Assembly (NCBI GenBank): GCA_017163975.1
Contig: JAFFSR010000264.1
Span: 5,483,501 to 5,547,500, forward strand
Direction of reading: 5' to 3'
Source: Anastatus disparis
Lineage: Eukaryota; Arthropoda; Insecta; Hymenoptera; Eupelmidae
Length of the DNA stretch: 64,000 nucleotides
Made by a program: the position numbers and the translations under genes. The notes under the pieces were generated by a model. It saw only the letters and a program-made list of their open reading frames with translations, did not search any database and had not been told where the DNA came from. This document shows, piece after piece, positions 46,398 to 56,118 of this stretch; the first letter of the stretch is position 1, and every line of letters begins with the position of its first letter.

Positions 46398-47060
46398 AGA
46401 CAATAGCGAATAACTTGCATACAAATTTTAGAGCAATTTCATCGAGTATTTTACGTAAAAAAAATAACAAAAAAATAAAAAATAAATTTTTTTCAATATT
46501 TTCAAAATGATCAAAAAGTAAAACTGCACTAAGAAAAAGAGTTTTCGAAAGATTTTTTTCAGACAATAGCAAATAACTTGCATAAAAATTTTGGAGAAAA
46601 TCTATCGAATGGTTTTCGTAAAATACAAAGAAAAAATTGAAAATCGTTAATTCTTAAAATGGCTTTATAAAAAAAAACTACTCAATGAAAACCAATTTTC
46701 AATAGCTTCCCGCCTACTTATACAAAATAATAGATAGTATGCAAAATTTGAAGCAAATCTATCGAGGAGTTTTCGAGATTTCGTTGGCTAAATAAATACC
46801 ATTTTCTTTTCAAAATTTTCAAAATGCTTTAAAATTAAAATTACGCTAAAAAAATCAATTTTTGAAAATTGCCCTGTAAATTTTAGAACAAATCTATCGA
46901 GTACTTTACGTAAAATAAAAAAAATAAGAAACGAAAAATCGAAATCCCTGTAAGTTTTAGAACAAATCTATCGAGTACTTTACGTAAAATAAAAAAAATA
47001 AGAAACGAAAAATCGAAATTTTTTAAAAAATCTTTAAAATTCTCTAAAATCGTAACCACC
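46398..47060. repeat. Degenerate dispersed repeat, last cluster
   Basis: TTTAGAGCAATTTCATCGAG, TTTACGTAAAATAC and related words. CCCTGTAAATTTTAGAAC... (46869) is repeated 78 bp later (46947) as a recent tandem pair. Confidence 0.75.
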
Positions 47061-47732
47061 AGTAGTTATAGGGGCACCATGGACCGTCAAAACAAACCCC
47101 CACTCCACCACCCCAAAGGTTACTGACCGGTGGGTCAATGACCTCTGAGAAGGTGAAGTAGGGGCTTGTTAGGCATGGTACCCGAACAACTGGAGGGTCA
47201 CTTATCCCCCACCTAGAAATTTAGAATGAGGATAAACTGAAGGGTCACTGACCCCTAAAATTTAGAGTGGGGATGAAAAATATTTTAATCAATATTTAAA
47301 AATTTTAAATATTTTAATATGCAACATGATACTTTTTGATTATTAAAATTTATATTGAATCATAAAATTTAATTTAAAAGATTTTAATTTTTAACTAAAT
47401 AATTTTAAATATTAAAATAATAAAAATTTTATATTGAATCGTGAAATATATAATTTGCAATATTACTGTGCTTATGAAGGTTGAGGAATTGGTAATGAAC
47501 GAGGTAAATGGAATACTCACGTTTTAAAGTTTAACAGCATTTATTATTAATAGTAAAACATTACAACGTAGCATTCATACAATTAACTAGTGTGTACATA
47601 TGATAAATAATAAATTCGTGTATGATTATAAACAAATCTTCTTTTCCTAAAACTAGACTATTCTTTTTTAATAATTCGATGAGATCATTTAAAAAATTAT
47701 CATTAAAACTAGACATTGTGGTTTTTATATCG
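47061..47732. other. GC-richer patch and AT-rich flank of the Polinton block
   Basis: 47075-47275 is unusually G/C-rich with GGGTCAYTGACC words (for example AAGGGTCACTGACCCCT); origin unknown. 47280-47732 is AT-rich. I could not find a Polinton terminal inverted repeat here. Confidence 0.45.
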
Positions 47733-48380
47733 CTAGAAGTAAAGTATACATATTGAGATTCCTAATTTTTTTTCTAATACATTTTTCATATTTGCAACCA
47801 TTTCTCGTAATATATAGTCTACAGATTTTGCAACAGTATTTAAATATCTAATTCTATAATCTATACATTTTGATAAATCGTTTAAACGTTCAAACGTGAC
47901 ACGTTTAAATACTAGTGACCGATTAAATCGACCATATTTTTTCGGCGGTCCACCACACTCCTCTTCTTCTGGTTGTGCGTCATTGGGTACCAATTCAAAA
48001 GCTCTCTCGTGAAAACTAATCATAAAACGGATAGTGTATCCAGTAATAGATAGCCGCTGATCCAGCATAGATTCCTCATTATAGCAAGTGAAAAAATCTT
48101 CAATTTTATCAAATTCCTGCTTCAATGCCTCCCAACAGTCTAGTGACAGAGGCAGACCTTGAAAATTGGCTCCACAGAAGCGTACTACGGGTGGAAACTC
48201 CTTTTTGCCTTCGCCGCCTATATTCTCCAGGCCTACCTGGATAATTTTTCCAAAAAAGCTGTTCAGCCCGTAGACCATTGGCAGAACCTGCTGCCAATAA
48301 TTTTTCTTGCTGTTTTGTTTTATTAAATATGCCAAGTCATTACCAAATGTCTGCTCCAGGCTTCTCTTTTGATCATCCAT
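47733..48380 (-). CDS. Unrecognised 215-aa protein of the Polinton-like block
   Basis: Intact frame from MDDQKRSLEQTF; I choose this ATG because CCAAGATGG is a good initiation context and because the putative transcription start (about 48433) lies downstream of any earlier ATG. It has PPVVRFCGANFQGLPLSLD, then WEALKQEFDKIEDFF, and a helical C-terminus. The G-x-x-L-S-x-x-x-W-x-x-L-K pattern faintly recalls PC4-type ssDNA-binding proteins; this is only a suggestion. It is the most intact gene of the block and lies last in the gene string, with its own promoter. Confidence 0.7.
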   Translation of the reverse strand: MDDQKRSLEQTFGNDLAYLIKQNSKKNYWQQVLPMVYGLNSFFGKIIQVGLENIGGEGKKEFPPVVRFCGANFQGLPLSLDCWEALKQEFDKIEDFFTCYNEESMLDQRLSITGYTIRFMISFHERAFELVPNDAQPEEEECGGPPKKYGRFNRSLVFKRVTFERLNDLSKCIDYRIRYLNTVAKSVDYILREMVANMKNVLEKKLGISICILYF

Positions 48381-48432
48381 CTTGGTTAGGTTTTCTTGCT
48401 TGTTACTGCTGTCACCGTCGATCACACACAAC

Positions 48433-48467
48433 TGTAGCTAGACCAAGTGGATACCACTTCTTTTATA
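48433..48467 (-). promoter_or_regulatory. TATA/initiator core promoter for the 215-aa gene
   Basis: On the minus strand TATAAAAG (48467-48460) is followed about 33 nt later by CTACAGTTG, an initiator-like CAGT (start near 48433). The spacing is that of insect RNA polymerase II core promoters. Confidence 0.65.
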
Positions 48468-48536
48468 CTGTAAAAATTGGTGGGGATGTCGTAAAAAAGG
48501 TGGCGTGTAACCAATCAGAGACAGTCAAGTATCAAA

Positions 48537-48797
48537 TTACGCATAGCAAGTTTTTTCTATAAAATTCTTTCCTATAGCATCATTTTTTTGCAAATTCTGC
48601 GAGAAATTTTCCAAGAATTTCTTGAAACCCAATCCGGTAGACATATAATTCAGAAACATGATACAATAATGACCACAAACATTGAAATATTCGCTTTGTA
48701 AGCGTTTATTATTCCATCTAAATTTTTTATAATTTTGCTGAATATGTCGTAAATGTTGTTGAATTTGTGGCGGCTTACCAAGACTATCAAAGTACAC
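48537..48797 (-). pseudogene. Adenain-like cysteine protease, C-terminal part
   Basis: ESVYFDSLGKPP, then KRLQSEYFNVCGHYCIMFLN with the catalytic Cys (V-C-G-H-Y-C), then GFKKFLENFSQN: the C-terminal half of the Polinton/adenovirus-type maturation protease. The N-terminal half with the catalytic His is missing; the frame abuts the pVI-like gene at about 48800, suggesting a deletion join. In intact elements it cleaves capsid precursors. Confidence 0.85.
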
Positions 48798-49209
48798 ACT
48801 TTCGAGCGTTTAGCCGCTGAGGTGTTTGTAGTGTCAGGTGCACTCGACGACTGAGTTGATGATGTCTCGTTCTTCTTTTTATATTCTGATTCCTCCCCCT
48901 CTTTCACACTTGACTCACCCAAGAACAATTTGTCCAGAACAACGTCAGCTTTTCTTTTGTGATTTTTACCACTCTCGCGAATGCGCTGTTTGGTCGCCTC
49001 TTTGACCGGTCTGCCACCTAGAGTGACATCATCTAGGATATTTTACCCGCTCGGAGAGCCTCCTTACCGACCACTTTTGCACCTTGTTTGATCTTCGGTA
49101 TAGCTGCTCGGAAGAGACCTTTCAAAAAACTACCTACTTCTGCACCCGACTGGTGATAACCAAAACAAGGTTTACCAACTGTAACACACTTACCCCCACC
49201 ACGAATCAT
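48798..49209 (-). pseudogene. Adenovirus pVI/core-like minor virion protein
   Basis: Starts MIRGGGKCVTVGKPCFGYHQ. FLKGLFRAAIPKIKQGAKVV and GKEALRAGK form an amphipathic, basic region as in Polinton core/pVI-like proteins. A stop and frame shift lie near 49040; then TLGGRPVKEATKQRIRESG and a K/S/T-rich tail. Related proteins lie under the capsid and may disrupt membranes or bind DNA. Its start is 34 bp after the minor-capsid gene stop. Confidence 0.65.
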
Positions 49210-49242
49210 TTGTTATTGAAAAAATCTTCAAACACAGGCATT

Positions 49243-50070
49243 TTATCGGATGCGCTTAAAGTGAAGCGTTACAGTCAGCGTACCGTAGTCTAATGGAATG
49301 GGAAATCCCTGTTCGTCTCTTATATCTATTTCTATCGACTGAAACGCTGAAGACAGCAGTGGTAGGTATATGGGTGGTGAAAAGTTTTTAATTTCAACAC
49401 CTCCGTAAACGTAGTCACGCAAATGAAGCGAGACTATACGTAGTAAGCTCGTGCGCATGTCACCTGTTACATAAGGCTGGCCAATGTTGCTGTAAACCAT
49501 GAGCACGGTTGGTAACCCGTTCACAAGATTTGATGGACGATTACCGGCAATGTAGTGTTCTTTATTACCTTTGCAAGAGAAAATTGGTACATATTCCAAA
49601 CCTAAAATTCTAAGTAATTTTTCCGATAGGGTAAACGTGTGCATATAAGTTGTACAATCTTCACCACATCGACATCTAATCTGTACATAGCCATCAGCGC
49701 GGATTTCAAAATATAAATGATTTTTCACATTCTCGAGATTATTTATTTCTTCTAAGAGACTTTCAATGTCACGGTAAACACCAGGTTTAACGCGGACAAA
49801 CACCTTGGCCTTCTGTTGAGTCTTCTCTGTTTCTCGCAAAACATTCGCCATGTTACGTTTGGATGCTTTAATAGAAATCACCCCCTCACGTTCTACCACT
49901 GATACATGCTGAAATGTGAGAGGTATTTGAATTTGCGTGAGTCCTACACACCAGTCGCCATGAAGATAAAAATTTTGTGATAATTGTGTTGTAAAATGTG
50001 TCGCCACATTGTGTGGAAAGACAAACTTGCTGCTGTTGCTCGGTAAAACCATGTAAAATTCATCGTTCAT
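49243..50070 (-). CDS. Penton-like minor capsid protein of Polinton type
   Basis: An intact 275-aa frame. The start FYMVLPSNSSKFVFPHNVAT, then WCVGLTQIQIPLTF, and the C-terminal VLMVYSNIGQPYVTGD, LLRIV, PPIYLPLLSSAFQSIEID and IRDEQGFPIPLDYGTLTVTL are hallmarks of the single-jelly-roll minor capsid (penton) protein of Polintons/adintoviruses. It would occupy capsid vertices. It begins 30 bp after the integrase stop. No stop or shift seen, unlike its neighbours. Confidence 0.88.
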   Translation of the reverse strand: MNDEFYMVLPSNSSKFVFPHNVATHFTTQLSQNFYLHGDWCVGLTQIQIPLTFQHVSVVEREGVISIKASKRNMANVLRETEKTQQKAKVFVRVKPGVYRDIESLLEEINNLENVKNHLYFEIRADGYVQIRCRCGEDCTTYMHTFTLSEKLLRILGLEYVPIFSCKGNKEHYIAGNRPSNLVNGLPTVLMVYSNIGQPYVTGDMRTSLLRIVSLHLRDYVYGGVEIKNFSPPIYLPLLSSAFQSIEIDIRDEQGFPIPLDYGTLTVTLHFKRIR

Positions 50071-50099
50071 TGTAAATTTTTTAAATCTTTAGCTTCAAT

Positions 50100-51178
50100 T
50101 TAAGAATTGAATTTTTCTGGATACCCCCTCCAACTGACCAAATATTGTTTTTTCGACCCCCTACCTTTGTTCTTCAAAACCTCATCAACCTCAAACGCTT
50201 CGCTATCTAAATCTTTGGGCACTCTGCTCAACTGTTCTTCGTAAAAATATCCGTCAATTTTTTCTCCATCAAGATCTGTCAAAATATAGTCGGGTGGTTG
50301 TTGTCTTGTGTCGACTCTTATAATTTTAAACAGCTCCAGAGTCCAGCCACCCTCGTATGCTTTCCTGAAGGCTGTCTTGGCACGACTGACACGAATCAGA
50401 TCGCCAACGCTGTATTTAGCTACTCGAAACGGCTGTTTTTCGCTGTAACGCAACGTCAAATTTTGACGTACCACGTGAGCATTATATAAGTTAACCTTGG
50501 AAGGGGGCATTTTTATGGCACTGTGCCACGACTCGTTGTAACACATCACAATTTTTTGCAAAACATCTATATAACGTCTTGTGTGCAAATGAGTAAAGTA
50601 TCGCCAGATACGACCTTTGAGAGTTCGAATAAAGCGTTCGGCAATGGCTGCCTTTATATAAGGGTCTCTGACGACTCGATAGATAATATGTTTCTTTTTT
50701 AGCACCTCTTGCACCTCTCGACCGATAAACTCTTTACCTTTAGATAAATAGGATGTCTATCATTACATCGTGATAAAATTTTGTCTAATGCTACAGCGAC
50801 GCTTTAACTGGTTTTGTCGAGAAGAGGCTCTGCCCAGGCAAACTTTGAAAGTGCATCAATGACAATGAGAATATAGCTGTACCCATCATTGTAGGTTTTA
50901 AGTGATCTAAAATCTGCCAAGTCAGCTTCCCACACTTCAAAGGGGCTAAAAACGTTGTAATGTCGACGAGGAAAACGATGTCTCACGAGTTTGTGTAAGG
51001 TATATGCATCCTGACTCTATAACCATTTGGCAATGGTATTGTTATCAAATTTTTTGGGTTTTGCGTGTTTCATTAGATGAGCACCAGAGTACGCTGATGG
51101 TGCAGAAAGATTATAGTAATAATGCTCAAGATCGTCCGGCTTTTTCGTCTCCTTCTTCTTTTTCTCCTTCTTTTTCAT
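50100..51178 (-). pseudogene. Polinton integrase (rve + chromodomain), broken
   Basis: Start at MKKKEKKKKETKK (51178), 53 bp inside the previous gene. Zinc-binding-like start HYYYNLSAPSAYSGAHLMKH, stop codon at 51017-51019, QDAYTLHKLVRHRFPRRHY, then rve core EVWEADLADF (first Asp) and YILIVIDALSKFAWAEPL. A stop follows at about 50804 and the frame changes before GKEFIGREVQEVL; the second catalytic Asp, normally just upstream of GKEF, is not readable. AAIAERFIRTLKGRIW holds the catalytic Glu. The C-terminus DEVLKNKGRGSKKQYLVSWR is a chromodomain. Confidence 0.88.
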
Positions 51179-51639
51179 TGCTCCTCCTCCTCCCCCTCTT
51201 AGAAACTAGCTTTTTCTCTTTCTTTTGCTGTCTTTTAAATGTATTTTTAATGCGTTTCAAAAATTTATCAAACGCAATTTTGCTGATCATGCACAAAACA
51301 ATAATACCAGTTGCAGTCTTTTCATTACCATCTGCAGTCTCCGAGAGCATGCGTGAAAATGCTCGTTCAGCCAGCAGTCTGTCCGCTTTTATATGATTCG
51401 TTATTTTTTTATTTGAATATGAAAAATCGAGCTGTATTGTCAAGTGGATCTTTTCCTCTCTGACCATGTCTGAGACGCTCTTCGAAATACGTGCCAAGAC
51501 CGAGAAACTGGTAGCCTGGTAGATGCATTTCAAAGGGTACAACTGAAATCAATCGGTCTATAAATATACCAGTTTTCTCCCCCTCCTCCTCCTCCTCCCC
51601 CTCCATCACTTCCTTCCATGCTTTCACATACGGTCCCAT
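51126..51639 (-). pseudogene. Phospholipase A2-like protein (parvovirus VP1-type), frameshifted
   Basis: Starts MGPYVKAWKEVMEG. LPGYQFLGLGT is the calcium-loop motif (family: Y-L-G-P-G-T; here Leu for Pro), followed by LRHGQRGKDPLDNTAR. The catalytic His-Asp segment is damaged: the frame changes at about 51410-51440, and DFSYSNKKI appears without the preceding His. KADRLLAERAFSRM then continues the helix. A K/E/R-rich tail overlaps the integrase start. The start overlaps the previous gene's end by 16 nt. PLA2-like proteins occur in parvovirus VP1 and in adintovirus-like elements. This copy is expected to be inactive. Confidence 0.75.
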
Positions 51640-52436
51640 TTTAGCTGTCCGAGGCGACTCTTTTTTACAGGGGTTGATGGCGTAGCTGCCAACTCGCTAC
51701 CAACTTTTTTACGCTTTTTCGCACTCTCAACTTCTTTCTCCTTTACACTCGTTTGACCAGTTGCTGTTGAAGAATAATAACCTTCGTTTTCTGACGACGA
51801 TGACAGCGGTGAATCAGGGCTATGAGATGCAATCGTACGCCACAGTTGATCGTTACCAATGAATTCTCGAGGTATACTAACTTGTCGCAAGACGCGTGCA
51901 AACTGTTTATATCCGCGCGGTGGCGGCCTTTTTCTACTTCTCATAGCTTCGTTCATTAAATCGACAATATTAGCACCCTCGACAACAGTGCCATCTAGCT
52001 TGATTATACCACGACTATCCCATTCAATATTACCAGCTTGCCGCAAATATCTAATGAGATGTCTAGCATTGCTTCGAAATTTCTGCGGTACCGATTGGAC
52101 AAGCTGTTCGTCGTCGATTTCGTCATTATTGTCTGTACCCATCGTCGTTTCCGTTTCTAATAAAGTTGTCTCGTTTGGACGTAATATACCCCTACTTTCA
52201 TCCTTCTCCTCCTCTTTTAGATGCAAGTAACGCTGCAAGATTTGTTGATATTGCAAAGATTTTTGACGCTCATTACCCGTAGGATGTAAAATTTTACTCA
52301 TTTTCTCGTCAAGGCGTGTCGTGGCTGTACCAGGTGTCTGGACACTGGATGGTGGTGTTGTGTGATTGGTAGTTGGTACGTCGTGCTGCTGCTGCAGCCG
52401 CTGTTACTCCAAGCACTCTTGCGGTACTAAAATCAT
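51624..52436 (-). pseudogene. Conserved Polinton protein of unknown function, one stop
   Basis: Start MILVPQECLE at 52436, with the ATG overlapping the preceding TGA as ATGA. A stop is codon 11 (52404-52406); the same frame resumes and runs 225 more codons from 52301. VQTPGTATTRLDEKM, SLQYQQILQRYLHL, QKFRSNARHLIRYLR, GANIVDLMNEAMR and GYKQFARVLRQVSIPREFIG match the conserved protein that neighbours the integrase in insect Polintons as I remember them. The C-terminus is basic (KKRKK). No enzymatic motif. Confidence 0.75.
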
Positions 52437-52777
52437 TTTTCTTGCGTACCCCATGCTGATAAAACAGGTTTCACAATTAGTTGTAGCAAATATGCTGATT
52501 TCACCACCAATTTCCTTTTTACCTCCAAAATACCCGGTTTAGCGAGTTTTCGCAACAGTGGTGCGACTTTTCGCAATTGTTTCTTATAATACTTGCTAAG
52601 TGGAATATTTCCACGTAAAATGTTCAAAGCGCACTAGCAAATGTACGTTATAAGTTCGGAATTTGCTTCGCGTAATATGGCCTTGAGTTGAGAAAATTCG
52701 ATTTTACACAAAACATGTAATTGAGTCCAGTACTTTTCTGGAATTGGTCTGCTAAGACTACGTCTCATCGGCTCCAT
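52433..52777 (-). pseudogene. Small conserved Polinton protein, one stop
   Basis: MEPMRRSLSRPIPEKYW start, stop at codon 48 (52634-52636), then CALNILRGNIPLSKYYKK, LLRKLAKPG and KRKLVVKSAYLLQL. About 115 codons. The pattern of C-x-N-x-L-x-G-N, basic helix and hydrophobic C-terminus is a familiar small protein of insect and nematode Polintons, perhaps a virion core peptide; function is not established. Confidence 0.7.
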
Positions 52778-52798
52778 TACAATCGCACGACTGGTAGA

Positions 52799-54801
52799 TT
52801 ATTCGAGCGAGCACCAGCTTTTATGGGTTTGCAACGAGGCACATAAACGTACTGATGTTTGTCGAACGGATTCGTGTATACCACATATTTCGCAAGAATT
52901 AGTTATATTTTCATCATCCAAACAATAATTACATACTTGTTGTACAACACACAAATTTTGTACATGCAAACTTATTTTTTCACCATCGGTAGCCGAGATA
53001 ATTTCCGATTGTTGAGTCTCAAAATCATAAAATAAATAAATAATATTTTTTTTATTGGTTGCAAATCCTTTTTTGCTGATAAAGGGTTGCATGTAACAAA
53101 AGTGCTCTATCGGCATTTTACAATTACATATTTTGCAAAATATTGTATTACAATTATGTGGGTCTTTATCGCACATTCGAACTGTTTTACTGCACAAACG
53201 ACAAATTTTTATGCTCTCGCATACCGACCGAAAATTATCGAAAAATTTTCAGATTTTATGATTTTCCAGACAAACATTACCGTAAAAATCTCTAATGCAT
53301 TGAATACATTTTATTTTTTCCTGATTTATATCGTAAGGGGGGCTCTGAAAACATTTACAACATTTTTGTGGGCATTTATGATTTTTTTGATGACTAAACT
53401 TTTCATTACAAGGTATGCAGTAGCCACGACTGCCAGCTGCTGCGAGTAAATTTAAAATTGGTTGATAATGATTAGAATTCTCGTAATACATTATATTTAA
53501 CGGCATGTCGGAGCTGCAGCAATTGAGTTTTACTTTTTTTATTTTATCAATATCTTTTTAAATTCATAAATTAAACAAATATAATGACTTGTCCGCACTA
53601 AAGCTATATTAGTACAATAATTTTTGTTAAAATAAAAAATCATTTGGACTTGTTATTTTTTTATGATTGATTGGAAACTAGATATTAAACTCGACAAACC
53701 TAACCTTAAAATACGATACATTGAAAGTTTTTATTATAACTTTGTATGTATAATATTTTGGTGAATTTCTTGGGTTGTCCGCACTAGAGTTTAACCTTAC
53801 AAATTTTTTCTTTGTAGTAAAAAAACTCGATTAAACGCATCGTTTATTCATAAGTTAGGATTGGAAATATTATTAGAAGGCGGACAGCTTCATCATGCTC
53901 TTAAGGTATGTCTAACTACATTACCAACATCATGTACAAAACGTGCACCATCGTAAAGTGGTTTATAGCCTCGAGCAAAGTTTTGAAAAGAGTAAACAAC
54001 TATTGCAACTCCGAAAAGCGCATAATATTCTTGAAATAACCTTATTTCTTCGATACTACAACCAGTTTCGGGTATCGTAACTCTCGCAGCTTTGACAAGT
54101 TTCAACGCTTGCACTTTCTGATATTGTGCTGTGTGGTGTCTTACTCTATTCCACCTGTCATGGTGAATACCACTGCTCATCTGACCACGTATAGCATATA
54201 CATAAGCAGCGACTAGCGAGCGTGGAAGACAAAGATTGTCGGTATTTTGAATATTTAGAATGGATTTCTTGAAAACTGATTCGCTGGTGAGTGATACCCG
54301 ACCGCGTCCCTCTGGTTTAGAAACAATGCTGACTTTCACGTTTAAAACATCATCGATTTCAAAATTGTCATTACTCTGTGCTACACAAGCTAATAACTCG
54401 AGTAGATCTGTCGGTGAAAAATCATGAACCAGTCTAAAAGAAATCCATAAAGAACCGTGAACAAATCGGTCAGAGTTTATAGTTATACCGATATAATCTG
54501 AAGGTCGCGCGTTTTCACACACATGACGATATAAATCATTTATTGCTGCCTCAAACCACGTATACACATTCGCATTAGGTGGTGGGGGCAATATTGACAC
54601 TCTTAATTGTCTACCTTGTAACTTAAATTGTCGGTAATATCGCGATGATTCTTCATGAATCGTAATATGGTTCTGAGTAGTAGTACCATCTCCCTGTAGA
54701 AGATATTTGTCTACAATATGATATACAAAATTACGTGAAAATGTGTGATTTATAAATTTACGCTTAAGGAGATGTAAAACGGACACCACCCCTGTATTCA
54801 T
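52799..54801 (-). pseudogene. Protein-primed DNA polymerase B, N-terminal and exonuclease part
   Basis: Three pieces. 54801-53893: N-terminal region with NIQNTDNLCLPRSLVAAYVY, typical of Polinton PolB. 53506-53249: HYQPILNLLAAAGSRGYC and a Cys/His cluster (C-x2-C, H-x4-C, C-x2-C). 53197-52799: more Cys/His, then LFYDFETQQSE, the ExoI D-x-E motif of the 3'-5' exonuclease. Pieces 1 and 2 are separated by an inserted repeat (about 53518-53890), pieces 2 and 3 by a stop/shift. The polymerase palm and thumb are absent: the gene ends before the small-protein gene at 52777. Confidence 0.88.
53518..53890. repeat. Interspersed repeat, copy 2, inside polB
   Basis: Collinear with the outer parts of 1684-2335 but lacking the MITE found there. 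Non-coding; it splits the PolB reading frame. Confidence 0.8.
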
Positions 54802-55147
54802 GAATTTGGCTTATTTTTTCATTATATTGCAAAACTTGAGGAAAAGAAATGCTTTAGCTTGTAGTATTTACCATAAAGATTATTCAGTTAAATTTTCAAA
54901 TAAATTCATTCATTAGTTTTTAAAAATTTTAGTGTTCCAATATTTATATATTAAAATTTTTAGATTTTGTATAAGAAATCTAAAATTCTGAGAAACTAAT
55001 AAATGAATTTATTTTAAAATTTAACTGAATAATCTTTATGGTAAATACTACAAGCTAAAGCATTTCTTTTCCTCAAGTTTTGCAATATAATGAAAAAATA
55101 AGTCAAATTCATGAATACAGGGGTGGTGTGCGTTTTACATCTCCTTA
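54764..55147. repeat. Inverted duplication overlapping the polB start
   Basis: 54764-54935 and 54985-55147 are inverted copies (AAGGAGATGTAAAACG, CACCACCCCTGTATTCATG, TGCTTTAGCTTGTAGTATTT). The left arm contains the first codons of the PolB frame (MNTGVVSVLHLL), so coding sequence was duplicated head-to-head. Confidence 0.85.
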
Positions 55148-55257
55148 AATCAACCTGTATTCTCTGTACCTGGCGATTCAAACGAAATCATCGTATTAAG
55201 TGTATTCTGCTCGTTATTATTGATTGTCATTGATGACGGTCTCCCATCATCGCCCCA

Positions 55258-56041
55258 CTAAGAGCAACCAGGCATTAGTTCAGAAGCTGGTGGCGCTGCT
55301 GTATTATTATTTACCCCCTCCACCGCAAAGTTTGGGGTAGTTTCAGAGACATTTATGACTTCTCTTACTTCTTCGGAAGGTGGTAGTAGCACGAGATCTC
55401 TCGAATCAGACACATCTTCTTCTTCGGTCAGAAGCCTTATCAACAGTTCATTCCCACTACTGTCCTCCATCATATTTTGCTGGTCTGTAAAATTTATGTA
55501 AAATTTGCTTAGTTGCACTATTTTTAACAAAAAAGTCTTATCCCGCGAAATTCTGTGATCATAAACAAAAAGTTTATTGATGATCCGAAACTGATATTTT
55601 CTTGCAAATCATGTTTTCAAATTTATTATTTTATTCACAACAAAAAAGTATTTTATAGCGAAATTCTACGATCGTAAAGAAAAAAGATACAAGCTTTTAA
55701 ACGGTAACAGAAATTATGAATGACTTACCTTTAATAACACAGTGATGTAACATGAGAAGCCTGACTTGTGACACATCTTGCATCCCTCTGCTTTTAATAC
55801 AACGACCAGCAATGTCAAGTATTTCATTATCATTAAAAATACCTCGCTTAAACATATAAGCTAAGGTACGTAATCCGCAAAGTCCTAAGATAAATTTAAT
55901 TTTTTTCAATAATTCATCATTAGAGCAAATGTTTAGACTTTTGCGCCATGAATAATTGCAAAATACTTTTATTTGCGGCTCCCGAACTAATGCTATATTT
56001 ACAATATTTATCAAGACTTTAAGTAAATTTTTTCTAACCAT
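55258..56041 (-). CDS. Two-exon gene upstream of polB (hypothetical)
   Basis: Exon 1 (56041-55729) starts MVRKNLLKVLINIVNIALV and ends ...HHCVIK plus one base; the donor is AAAG|GTAAGT. The acceptor TTTTACAG ends at 55485. Exon 2 (55484-55258) reads DQQNMMEDSSGNELLIRLL and an acidic/proline tail to ELMPGCS. The 244-nt intron (55485-55728) joins the two in the same phase. No domain recognised. It may be an early/regulatory protein of the Polinton-like element or a 5' portion of polB. About 179 aa. Confidence 0.55.
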
Positions 56042-56109
56042 CTTACTTCGTGTTGATTTTCTCTGGAACGTTGAACTTTAACTGTTAATCAGACCTGTCA
56101 ATCTTCGCG

Positions 56110-56117
56110 TATTTATA
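56110..56117 (-). promoter_or_regulatory. TATA box for the two-exon gene
   Basis: Minus strand CTATAAATACGCG; about 70 nt upstream of the exon-1 ATG, with an initiator-like AACAGTT about 30-40 nt downstream. Confidence 0.5.
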
Positions 56118-56118
56118 G

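Larger units (their letters stand above)
47733..56118 (-). mobile_element. Defective Polinton/adintovirus-like element
   Basis: All viral-type genes lie on one strand in a compact string. Not found: PolB catalytic domain, double-jelly-roll major capsid, packaging ATPase, the protease N-terminus and the terminal inverted repeats. Outer borders are therefore approximate. Confidence 0.85.

Noticed and set aside
47075..47275. Host gene exon or CpG island
   Set aside because: No frame, splice sites or CpG enrichment; only short GGGTCAYTGACC words.
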